Source: JALYOC01 sp036675345 (lineage in GTDB: Bacteria; Myxococcota; Myxococcia; Myxococcales; Myxococcaceae). From it: a stretch of 64,000 nt of DNA. This document shows, one piece after another, positions 49,966-57,983 of the stretch. Each line of letters starts with the position of its first letter. The first letter of the stretch is position 1. The translations under genes and the position numbers were made by a program. The notes beneath the pieces were generated by a model. The model searched no databases. It was not told where the DNA came from and saw only the letters and a program-made list of their open reading frames with translations. The stretch is from contig JAKFFE010000020.1 of the NCBI GenBank assembly GCA_036675345.1, forward strand, positions 1 through 64,000. Direction: 5' to 3'.

Positions 49966-52900
49966 GTGCACCGCTTCCTCCTGCTGAGTCTGTTCCTCTC
50001 CGCCACCCCGGCGCTGGCGCTGGATGCGGAGGATGCGGCGCTGAGCCAGTGGGTCCGCACCCGCTGGACCGCCGAGCAAGGCGGCCTTCCGGACAACAAC
50101 GTCTACGACATCCACCAGGACTCCCGGGGCTACCTGTGGCTGGCCACCGAGAGTGGACTGCTGCGCTTCGATGGCAGCCGCTTCGTCATCTACGACGCGC
50201 GCAACACCCCGGGGCTGCGCGGATCGGTGCGCTGTCTGGAGCCGGATGGCCAGGGCGGGCTGTGGGTGGGGACCGCCGAAGGCCTGCTCCACCGCGCAGT
50301 GAACGGGGAGCTGGTGCGGTACACCATGGCGGACGGGCTGCCCCACGCCCGCATCCGGGCCATGTCCCTGGCCTCGGATGGCTCGCTGTTCGTGGCCACG
50401 GTCAACGGGCTGGCCCGGGTGGCGGACGGGAAGATCACCCGCTTCTCCACCGCCGAGGGTCTGCTGGACGTGGGCGCCGCCACGGTGCTGGCGGACGGCA
50501 AGCGGGTCTGGATCGGCACCTCCAAGGGGGTGCAGTGGTTCGAGGACGGGCAGCTGCACCGCTTCGGGCCGGAGGCGGACGCCCCGGTCAGCGGAGTGGA
50601 TGTGATCCACAAGACCTCCCAGGGGATCCTGGTGGTGGCGGGTGAGGACGGCCGGGTGCGGTGGCTCAAGGACGGACGCTTCGTCGCCGCCGAGGCCCTG
50701 CCCAGTGGGATCATCTCCCTCACCGAGGACGCGTCGGGTCGGCTGTGGGTGGGCACCCAGGAGGCGGGGCTGGCCCGCTACCGGGACGGGGCGCTGCTGG
50801 ACTCCAGCGGCGAGGACGATCTGTTCCAGGACATGATCCGGACCCTGTTCCGCGACTCGGAGGGCAACGTGTGGATCGGCACCGCCACCCACGGGCTGAT
50901 CCGGCTGCGGCCCCCCCGGCTGCTGACCTGGGCCAAGGAGGAGGGCCTCTCCCAGGATCTGGTGTGGGCGGTGACCCAGACCGCCGATGGATCGATCTGG
51001 CTGGCCACCGGCGAGGGCCTGGCCCAGCTGAGCGGGGACAAGGTCCAGCGCACGGTGACCCGGCTGGCCGGGCGGGAGCTGGGAACCGTGTGGTCGCTGC
51101 ACGCCCAGGGAAACGTGCTCTGGGTGGGCGCCACCGGGGGGCTGTTCCGGATGGAGAAGGGCGAGGCCACGGTGGTGCCCCTCAAGGACGTGCTGGGGAC
51201 CGACGTGGCGCAGTCGATGACCACCGACCCGGAGGGCGACCTGTGGGTCGGCAGCAGCTCCGGCCTCCTGGGCCGCCTGCGGCACGGGGTGGTGGAGAAC
51301 CTCACCGAGAAGTGGAAGCTGCCCCGGGGCGGGATCGCCTGTCTGGTGCCCACTCCCTCTGGCGCGATCCGGGTCTGCAGCCTGGGCAACGGCCTGCTCA
51401 CCGTCCGGGGTGACGGCAGCCACACCCGGGTCTCCACCGAGGAGGGGCTGGCCAGCGACAACGTCTACGACGTGCTGGAGGACGAACGCGGCGTGCTGTG
51501 GATGGCCACCACCGGCGGGCTGGCCCGGGTCGGATCGGACGGCATCGTCAACCTCACCGTCAGCGACGGCCTCTTCGACCAGAGCCTGCACCGGGTGCTC
51601 CCGGACGACAGCGGCAACCTGTGGATGAGCACCAACCGGGGCGTGTTCCGGGTGGAACGGGCGGCCCTGGATCGCCGCGCCGCCGGCGGCGAGGAGCAGG
51701 TGGTCTCTACCTCCTTCGGTGCCGCGGACGGGATGAAGTCCCCGGAGTGCAACGGCAGCACCCAGCCGGCGGGGATGCGGGACGCCCAGGGGCGGCTGTG
51801 GTTCCCCACCATCCGCGGGGTGGTGCGGGTGCATCCCTCCCGGCTCCAGCCGTTGCCTCCTCCCGCCCAGGCGTGGCTGGAGTCGGCGCAGGCGGATGGC
51901 CAGCCGATCTCCTCCCAGGAGGGGGTGGCCCCCGGAGTGGGCTCGCTGGAGCTGGAGTACTCCAGCCCGGCGCTGGGCACCCCGGACCGGGTCGGCTACC
52001 AGTACCGGCTGCAGGGGTACGATCGGGACTGGGTCTCCGCCGGCAACCGGCGGGTGGCCTACTACACCAACCTCGATCCGGGGGAGTACACCTTCACGGT
52101 GCGGACCGTGGCCCCGGAGGGCGCGGGCCCCCCTTCCGCTCCCTTCACCTTCCGGATGCGCCCCGCCTTCCACCAGACCGGCTGGTTCCTGGTGCTGTGC
52201 GTGCTGGCGGTGGGCGGGGTGGTGACCGCGGTGTGGAGCGCCCGGGTCCGGTACCTGCGCAAGCGTCAGCGGGAGCTGGAGGCGCACAACGTCCAGCTGG
52301 CCAAGGCGCTGGCCGCCGCCGAGGAGGCGGCCCGGGTGAAGAGTGAATTCGTGGCCAACACCTCCCACGAGCTGCGCACCCCGCTCAACGCGATCGTCAA
52401 CGTGCCGGAGGGGATCCTGGAGATGTTCCACCCCACCCGGGAGGTGGTGTGCTCCTCCTGTCAGACCCGCTTCGAGCTGGAGGAGCACGAGACCGTACTG
52501 CCGGAGCAGTGTCCGGAGTGCGGCGCCCCCGGCACCCTGGCCCTGGCGGTGGACTACCGCTTCACCGGGGACGGGCGGGTGGTGGTGAAGGGGCTGAACC
52601 TGCTCAAGCGCAGCAGCCGGCACCTGCTCTCGGTGGTCAACGACCTGCTGGACTTCAGCCGGCTGGAGGCGGGGCGGGAATCCCTGCACCGCGAACCGGT
52701 GCAGCTGGAGGAGCTGTTCGCGGAGCTGGTGGAGACCCTCCAGCCCTGGGCCTCGGAGCGGGCGCTGCAGCTGAAGGTGGAACCGCTGGGCCCGGAGTGG
52801 GCGGTGAGCGCGGATCCGCTCAAGCTGCGGCAGGTGCTGATGAACCTGATCTCCAACGCGATCAAGTTCTCCAGCGACGGCAGCACGGTGCAGCTACGGG

Positions 52901-53175
52901 CCCGGCCGGACGGCGAGGAGGCCTTCGTGATCTCGGTGCAGGACCATGGAGCGGGCATCGCCCCCGAGCACCATCAGTTGATCTTCGAGAGCTTCCGCCA
53001 GGTGGACGGCAGCCACACCCGCAAGGTGCGCGGCACCGGGCTGGGGCTGTCGATCACCAAGAAGCTGGTGGAACTACACGGTGGACGCATCTGGGTGGAG
53101 AGCGCGCTGGGCCAGGGCGCCACCTTCCATGTGCGGTTGGACGCGGCCAGGACCGCGCAGGAGAACGCAGCATGA
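49966..53175 (+). CDS. Propeller sensor histidine kinase with zinc-ribbon insertion
   Basis: 1069 residues from GTG 49966. A signal sequence (RFLLLSLFLSATPALA) is followed by about 12-14 Reg_prop blades (LWLATESGLLRF, VWIGTATHGLIRL, LWMATTGGLARV), giving two periplasmic propellers. Then come a Y_Y_Y domain (YQYRLQGYDRDWVSAGNRRVAYYT), a helix near 736-758, a coiled coil, HisKA and HATPase_c. The phospho-acceptor is His801 in FVANTSHELRTPLN. Between the two HisKA helices sits an insertion with C829-x2-C832 and C849-x2-C852, a putative zinc ribbon; helix two resumes near residue 878. The ATPase has NLISNAIKF and GTGLGLSITKKL. The stop overlaps the start of the receiver gene at 53172. The propellers probably sense an extracytoplasmic ligand. 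Confidence 0.93.
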   Translation: MHRFLLLSLFLSATPALALDAEDAALSQWVRTRWTAEQGGLPDNNVYDIHQDSRGYLWLATESGLLRFDGSRFVIYDARNTPGLRGSVRCLEPDGQGGLWVGTAEGLLHRAVNGELVRYTMADGLPHARIRAMSLASDGSLFVATVNGLARVADGKITRFSTAEGLLDVGAATVLADGKRVWIGTSKGVQWFEDGQLHRFGPEADAPVSGVDVIHKTSQGILVVAGEDGRVRWLKDGRFVAAEALPSGIISLTEDASGRLWVGTQEAGLARYRDGALLDSSGEDDLFQDMIRTLFRDSEGNVWIGTATHGLIRLRPPRLLTWAKEEGLSQDLVWAVTQTADGSIWLATGEGLAQLSGDKVQRTVTRLAGRELGTVWSLHAQGNVLWVGATGGLFRMEKGEATVVPLKDVLGTDVAQSMTTDPEGDLWVGSSSGLLGRLRHGVVENLTEKWKLPRGGIACLVPTPSGAIRVCSLGNGLLTVRGDGSHTRVSTEEGLASDNVYDVLEDERGVLWMATTGGLARVGSDGIVNLTVSDGLFDQSLHRVLPDDSGNLWMSTNRGVFRVERAALDRRAAGGEEQVVSTSFGAADGMKSPECNGSTQPAGMRDAQGRLWFPTIRGVVRVHPSRLQPLPPPAQAWLESAQADGQPISSQEGVAPGVGSLELEYSSPALGTPDRVGYQYRLQGYDRDWVSAGNRRVAYYTNLDPGEYTFTVRTVAPEGAGPPSAPFTFRMRPAFHQTGWFLVLCVLAVGGVVTAVWSARVRYLRKRQRELEAHNVQLAKALAAAEEAARVKSEFVANTSHELRTPLNAIVNVPEGILEMFHPTREVVCSSCQTRFELEEHETVLPEQCPECGAPGTLALAVDYRFTGDGRVVVKGLNLLKRSSRHLLSVVNDLLDFSRLEAGRESLHREPVQLEELFAELVETLQPWASERALQLKVEPLGPEWAVSADPLKLRQVLMNLISNAIKFSSDGSTVQLRARPDGEEAFVISVQDHGAGIAPEHHQLIFESFRQVDGSHTRKVRGTGLGLSITKKLVELHGGRIWVESALGQGATFHVRLDAARTAQENAA

Positions 53176-53648
53176 AAAAGAAGGAAGAGTCCACAGGAGC
53201 CGTCGCCCCCGGCGAAAAACCCTACGTGCTGTACGTGGAGGACGAGGACGAGAACTTCGAGGTCACCCAGCTGCGTCTGGGGCAGAAGTACAACCTGCTC
53301 CGGGCCCGGAACGCCGAGGAGGCCTGCCGCACGGTCTCGGTGTTCGGCAACAAGCTGATGGCGATCCTGATGGACATCCAGCTGAGCGGTTCGCTGCTGG
53401 ACGGGATCCAGCTGACCCGGCTGCTGCGCGGCTCGATGGAGCGCAGCGGGCTGCCCCCCTGGGCCGCCGGCGCCCCCACCACCCAGGCGCCGATCCTGTT
53501 CGTCACCGCCTATGGGGCCCGCTACTCGGACGCGGAGCTGAAGGAGGCGGGAGGGAACTTCGTGATGTTCAAGCCGGTGGACTTCCTCAAGCTCTCCCTG
53601 GGGCTGGCCAACATCGCCCTCGGCAAGGTCAAGAACGCGCTGGGTTGA
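53172..53648 (+). CDS. Response regulator, receiver domain only
   Basis: 158 residues from ATG 53172, overlapping the kinase stop (ATGA). A single receiver domain: acidic pocket YVEDEDENF, phospho-acceptor Asp68 in LMDIQLSGSLLDG, switch Thr/Tyr in FVTAYG, and Lys134 in MFKPVD. An extra loop between beta-4 strand elements holds LPPWAAGAPTTQAP. There is no output domain, so it probably signals by protein contact or phosphorelay. It is the natural partner of the kinase encoded directly upstream. Confidence 0.93.
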   Translation: MKKKEESTGAVAPGEKPYVLYVEDEDENFEVTQLRLGQKYNLLRARNAEEACRTVSVFGNKLMAILMDIQLSGSLLDGIQLTRLLRGSMERSGLPPWAAGAPTTQAPILFVTAYGARYSDAELKEAGGNFVMFKPVDFLKLSLGLANIALGKVKNALG

Positions 53649-53737
53649 ATCCCCGCCCCCGGCCAGTCGTCCACGCGTGCACCCCTGGCGACCGGCAGGT
53701 AGCTTCCGGCGCGAACCACCTCTCCGGAGACGTCTGA

Positions 53738-54058
53738 ATGATCCGCTGGCCCCTGGTTGCCCTCTCGCTGCTCTCCGTCCCCGCCTTCGCCGACGAGACC
53801 CGCGACCTGTGGATGGACAAGTGCAAGAACTGTCACGGCGAGGATGGCCGCGCGGACACCAAGACCGGGAGGAAGGAGAAGGTGGACGACCTCTCCACCC
53901 CCCAGTGGCAGAAGAAGCACACCGACGCCGACATCCGGAAGGTGATCGAGGAGGGCTCTCCCGACAACCGGAAGATGAAGGCCTACAAGGATCGGCTCAC
54001 CCCGGAGCAGATTGACCTACTGGTGGGCTTCATCCGGGACCTGAAACCCAACCACTGA
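53738..54058 (+). CDS. Small monoheme cytochrome c
   Basis: 106 residues. A signal peptide (IRWPLVALSLLSVPAFA) is followed by the heme motif CKNCH (Cys29, Cys32, His33). The candidate axial ligand is Met80 in DNRKMKAYKD, and the C-terminal helix is LTPEQIDLLVGFIRDL. It looks like a class I c-type cytochrome (cytochrome_CBB3 type) acting in the periplasm. The partner oxidase is not in the window. It stands alone, 89 bp after the receiver gene. Confidence 0.92.
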   Translation: MIRWPLVALSLLSVPAFADETRDLWMDKCKNCHGEDGRADTKTGRKEKVDDLSTPQWQKKHTDADIRKVIEEGSPDNRKMKAYKDRLTPEQIDLLVGFIRDLKPNH

Positions 54059-54158
54059 ACCGCTGGAAGATCAGCCAGCTGGCCCCGGTTGAGGTCCGGC
54101 TGAATGATTCACCGGGGTCGGGCGTCGAAGACCCAGTCGCACCGCCGCCGAGGATTCC

Positions 54159-54317
54159 ATGAACAAGCTCCTGATTGCCCTGGCCCTGGTCCTCCTCTCC
54201 CTCACCGCCGCCGTTCCGGCTGCCCCGGTCCCGCAGCCGGACCGCGCCGGCGCCCTGGCCGACGTCGGCGACGACGATGAGGAGGACGAGGAGGACGACG
54301 AGGAGGACCGCGCCTGA
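54159..54317 (+). CDS. Small secreted acidic peptide
   Basis: 52 residues, too short to be listed easily but convincing: MNKLLIALALVLLSLTAAVP forms a signal peptide with cleavage after APAAP-like residues, and the C-terminus is ADVGDDDEEDEEDDEEDRA, nearly all Asp and Glu. A GAGG ribosome-binding site precedes the ATG. The mature peptide would be about 30 residues with a strongly negative tail, a metal- or cation-binding look. It lies between the cytochrome c and mfd genes and has no known family. Confidence 0.7.
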   Translation: MNKLLIALALVLLSLTAAVPAAPVPQPDRAGALADVGDDDEEDEEDDEEDRA

Positions 54318-54352
54318 TTGCCCTGTAGACGGCCGGCTCCGCCGAACGGACG

Positions 54353-54381
54353 TTGACCTCCCCCTCCCCCGCTCTTAAATG
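54353..54381 (+). promoter_or_regulatory. Candidate mfd promoter
   Basis: TTGACC (54353-54358) and TAAATG (54376-54381) lie 17 bp apart. Transcription would begin near 54388, only a few bases before the mfd ATG at 54393, implying a very short or no leader. Confidence 0.45.
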
Positions 54382-54404
54382 CCGTCGGACCCATGTCCGA
54401 CGGC
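54381..54404. promoter_or_regulatory. Perfect palindrome across the mfd start codon
   Basis: GCCGTCGGAC (54381-54390) and GTCCGACGGC (54395-54404) form a 10-bp perfect inverted repeat with spacer CCAT. The ATG at 54393-54395 straddles the spacer and the second arm. It could be an operator or an RNA hairpin hiding the start; no Shine-Dalgarno is visible. Confidence 0.7.
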
Positions 54405-57400
54405 AGCACCCACCTCCTGGGATCCCAGCTGGGACGCAGTGAACTGGTCACCGGGGGTGACCCGGTGCAGCGCCTGCTGCCCCTGCTGAACCGCCCCGGG
54501 CGGATCCGCACCCAGAACCTCAAGGACGCCGCGCGCGGCTACGTGCTGGCCCGTCTCTCCCGGCAACTGGACACCCCGCTGTTGTGCGTCACCGCCGACG
54601 AGGACTCGGCCGACCAGCTGGCAGCAGACCTGTCGTTCTTCCTGGGGGGCAGGGGCACCCTGCTGGAGCCCCGGGTGCTGCGGCTGCCCGCCGACGAGGT
54701 CACCCCCTTCGAGGAGCTGTCCCCGGACGCGGTCACTGTCAGCGAACGGCTGGGCGCGCTGTACCATCTGCGCGGAGGCACCCGCTTTCCGGCGCTGGTG
54801 GTGTCGATCCGGGCCCTGTACCGCAAGGTGCTTCCCCCCGACGTCCTCCACGACCTCTCGGCGCTGATCACCACCGGGGAGGACCATGAGCCGATGGGGC
54901 TGGCCTCCCGGCTGACGGAGATGGGCTACGCCTCGGTCCCGCTGGTGGAGGATCCGGGGACCTTCGCGGTGCGGGGCGGGATCCTGGATGTGTTCTCGCC
55001 CCTCTACCCCCGGCCGGTGCGGATCGAGTTCTTCGGGGATACCATCGAGTCGATCCGGGCGTTCGATCCGGATACCCAGCGGACCACCGACCCCCTCCCG
55101 GCGGTCCGGCTGCTGCCGGCCCGGGAGGTGCTGCTGGGCCCGCGCACCCTCAAGGCGGCGGAGGCCGCGGCCCGCGCGGCGGCGGAGCGGATCAACCTCC
55201 CCAGCACCCGGCTGCGCGAACGGCTGGACCAGCTGAAGGAGGGCCACCAGGTGCTGGGGATGGAGGCGCTGCTGCCCGGCTTCTTCGCCGGCGGGCTGCG
55301 GTCGCTGTTCGACTACCTGCCCTTCTGGGCCCCGCAGCCGCTGGTGTACCTGGATGATCCCCTCTCCATCGATCGCGCCGCCGGCGAGCTGCAGGCGGAG
55401 GTGGAGCACGGCTTCCTGGAGATGGAGCGCCGCCACGACCTGGCGCTGCCGCCCGCCGACCACTACCTGGCGCGGGAGGAGCTGGAGCAGCGGCTGGCAG
55501 GGCTGCGGGTGATCGAGGGCGGCGGGCTGTCCCTGGGCCAGGAAGATCAGGCGCCGATCCGCTTCTCCTACGGCAGCACCCATGACCTGCGGGAGGCGAT
55601 CGTCGCGCACCAGGGCGACGACGGCGCGCTGACCCCGCTGCTGGAGCGGCTGGAGCGCTGGCGTGACTTGCGGATCGCCCCGGTGGTGGCCTGCGGCAGC
55701 GCCGGCCAGGCGGACCGGCTCAAGCGGCTGCTGGTGGACCGGGGAGTGGTGGCCCGGATGCACGCCGGGGCGCTGGGGGATCCGCTGGCCCTGGCCGAGC
55801 CCACCCTGTCCGCCCACCTGTTCGTGGGCGAGCTGTCCCACGGCTTCGTGGACGGCGCCGGGGGGCTGGCGGTGCTCTCCGACGAGGAGATCTTCGGGGT
55901 CCGGGCCCGTCGCCGCACCCGGGCCCGCAAGGCGGAGAACCCGTTCGCCGCCGGCTTCAAGGAGCTCAAGGACGGGGACCTGATCGTCCACACCGACTTC
56001 GGGATCGGCCGCTACACCGGGCTGGTGAAGATGGAGGTGCGGGGGATCCCGGGGGACTTCCTGGTGCTGGAATACGCCGGCCGGGACAAGGTCTACCTCC
56101 CGGTCAGCCGGATGCGGCTGATCCAGAAGTTCACCGGGGGCGACGCCTCCAAGGTGGCGCTGGACAAGCTGGGCGGCACCTCCTGGGAGAAGACCAAGCG
56201 GCGGATCAAGGAGAACCTGCTCAAGATGGCGGCGGAGCTGCTGCAGCTGTACGCCGCCCGCCGGGCCCACCCCGGCAGCTCCTTCTCCCCGCCGGACCGC
56301 TACTTCCGCCAGTTCGAGGAGGACTTCGAGTTCGAGGAGACGCCGGATCAGGCCAAGGCGATTGAGGACGTGATCGCCGACATGCAGAAGCCGGAGCCGA
56401 TGGACCGGCTGGTCTGCGGCGACGTGGGCTACGGCAAGACCGAGGTGGCGATGCGGGCCGCCTTCAAGGCCACCCTGGATCGCAAGCAGGTGGCGGTGCT
56501 GGTCCCCACCACGGTGCTGGCCCACCAGCACTTCCACTCCTTCCAGAAGCGCTTTGCCAACTACCCGGTGACCCTGGAGGTGGTGTCCGGGCTGCGCAAG
56601 GCACCGGAGGTGCGGGAGATCCTCAAGCGGGTCAAGGAGGGGAAGGTCGACATCCTGATCGGCACCCACAAGCTGCTGGGGGGCGAGATCGGCTTTCGCG
56701 ATCTGGGCCTGCTGGTGATCGACGAGGAGCAGCGCTTCGGGGTCAAGCAGAAGGAGCAGATCAAGCGGCTGAAGACCCAGGTGGACGTGCTCACCCTCAC
56801 CGCCACCCCCATCCCCCGCACCCTGAACTTCGCCATGTCCGGGCTGCGGGACATGAGCATCATCGCCACCCCGCCGCAGGATCGCCGGGCGATCCGCACC
56901 TTCGTGGTGAAGTTCGATCCCACCCTGATCAAGGACGCGATCACCCGCGAGCTGCAGCGCGGGGGGCAGGTGTTCTTCGTCCACAACCGCGTCCAGTCCA
57001 TCCACTCGATGGAGAAGCTGATCAAGGAGCTGCTCCCCCAGGTCACGGTGGGGGTGGCCCACGGCCAGATGCGGGACGGGGAGCTGGAGCGGGTGATGAC
57101 CGCGTTCGTGGAGAAGCAGTACCAGGTGCTGCTGTGCACCTCGATCATCGAGAGCGGGATCGACATCTCCTCCGCCAACACCATGATCGTCAACCGCGCC
57201 GACCAGTTCGGGCTGGCCCAGCTGTACCAGCTGCGGGGGCGGGTGGGCCGGTCCAGGGAGCGGGCCTTTGCCTACCTGATGGTCCCCGCCCGCCGGCCGG
57301 TGACCAAGGACGCCCAGCGGCGGCTGGAGGTGCTGCAGCAGTTCACCGAATTGGGGGCCGGCTTCTCGATCGCCTCCCACGACCTGGAGATCCGCGGCGC

Positions 57401-57977
57401 CGGCAGCCTGCTGGGCGAATCCCAGTCCGGGGCGATCGCCGAGATCGGCTTTGACCTCTACACCCAGCTGCTGGAGGAGGCGGTGGGCGAGCTGCGCGGA
57501 GAACCGCCGCGGCTGGAGATCGAACCGGAGCTGAACCTGCCCATCCCGGCGGTGATCCCCGACGACTACGTGCCCGACGTGCAGCAGCGGCTGGTGCTCT
57601 ACAAGCGCTTTGCCCAGGTCGGCCACCCGGACGAGGTCTCCGACCTGCGCGCCGAGCTGGTGGACCGCTACGGGGAGGCCCCGGACGAGGTGGACAACCT
57701 CTCCGAGCTGACCCTGCTGAAGATCGAGCTGCGCGAGCTGCGGCTGCGCGGGCTGGAGGCGGGCCCGGCCCGGCTGGTGGTGACCCTGGGCACCGAGGCC
57801 CTGCTGGAGCCGATCAAGGTGGCCGCCCTGGTGCAGCGGTCCAAGGGCTTCTACCGGCTGACCCCGGACATGAAGCTGGTGGCCCGCATCGGCGAGGGGG
57901 TGCGCGGTCCGCAGCTGGTGGCGGAGGCCAAGAAGGTCCTGCGGGACCTGTTCGGCTGCGCGGTGCCCCAGGCGTAG
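54393..57977 (+). CDS. mfd: Transcription-repair coupling factor Mfd
   Basis: 1194 residues, usual for Mfd. The N-terminal UvrB-homology modules are visible (LRLPADEVTPFEELSPDAVTVSERL in parts, RGGILDVFSPLYPRPVRIEFFGD). The RNA polymerase interaction domain lies near residues 520-580 (LKDGDLIVHTDFGIGRYTGLV). The translocase has Walker A GDVGYGKTEVAMRAAF near residue 680, DEEQ in VIDEEQRFGVKQ, and the TRG motif FTELGAGFSIASHDLEIRGAGSLLG in parts. It removes stalled RNA polymerase and recruits UvrA. The start is ATG 54393, within a palindrome and without a Shine-Dalgarno. It is convergent with the kinase gene downstream. Confidence 0.98.
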   Translation: MSDGSTHLLGSQLGRSELVTGGDPVQRLLPLLNRPGRIRTQNLKDAARGYVLARLSRQLDTPLLCVTADEDSADQLAADLSFFLGGRGTLLEPRVLRLPADEVTPFEELSPDAVTVSERLGALYHLRGGTRFPALVVSIRALYRKVLPPDVLHDLSALITTGEDHEPMGLASRLTEMGYASVPLVEDPGTFAVRGGILDVFSPLYPRPVRIEFFGDTIESIRAFDPDTQRTTDPLPAVRLLPAREVLLGPRTLKAAEAAARAAAERINLPSTRLRERLDQLKEGHQVLGMEALLPGFFAGGLRSLFDYLPFWAPQPLVYLDDPLSIDRAAGELQAEVEHGFLEMERRHDLALPPADHYLAREELEQRLAGLRVIEGGGLSLGQEDQAPIRFSYGSTHDLREAIVAHQGDDGALTPLLERLERWRDLRIAPVVACGSAGQADRLKRLLVDRGVVARMHAGALGDPLALAEPTLSAHLFVGELSHGFVDGAGGLAVLSDEEIFGVRARRRTRARKAENPFAAGFKELKDGDLIVHTDFGIGRYTGLVKMEVRGIPGDFLVLEYAGRDKVYLPVSRMRLIQKFTGGDASKVALDKLGGTSWEKTKRRIKENLLKMAAELLQLYAARRAHPGSSFSPPDRYFRQFEEDFEFEETPDQAKAIEDVIADMQKPEPMDRLVCGDVGYGKTEVAMRAAFKATLDRKQVAVLVPTTVLAHQHFHSFQKRFANYPVTLEVVSGLRKAPEVREILKRVKEGKVDILIGTHKLLGGEIGFRDLGLLVIDEEQRFGVKQKEQIKRLKTQVDVLTLTATPIPRTLNFAMSGLRDMSIIATPPQDRRAIRTFVVKFDPTLIKDAITRELQRGGQVFFVHNRVQSIHSMEKLIKELLPQVTVGVAHGQMRDGELERVMTAFVEKQYQVLLCTSIIESGIDISSANTMIVNRADQFGLAQLYQLRGRVGRSRERAFAYLMVPARRPVTKDAQRRLEVLQQFTELGAGFSIASHDLEIRGAGSLLGESQSGAIAEIGFDLYTQLLEEAVGELRGEPPRLEIEPELNLPIPAVIPDDYVPDVQQRLVLYKRFAQVGHPDEVSDLRAELVDRYGEAPDEVDNLSELTLLKIELRELRLRGLEAGPARLVVTLGTEALLEPIKVAALVQRSKGFYRLTPDMKLVARIGEGVRGPQLVAEAKKVLRDLFGCAVPQA

Positions 57978-57983
57978 TCCGCC

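Noticed and set aside
54375..57626. A 1083-residue frame antisense to mfd
   Set aside because: It is the high-GC antisense shadow of mfd, rich in Gln/His/Leu without domains; the sense strand carries all Mfd motifs.
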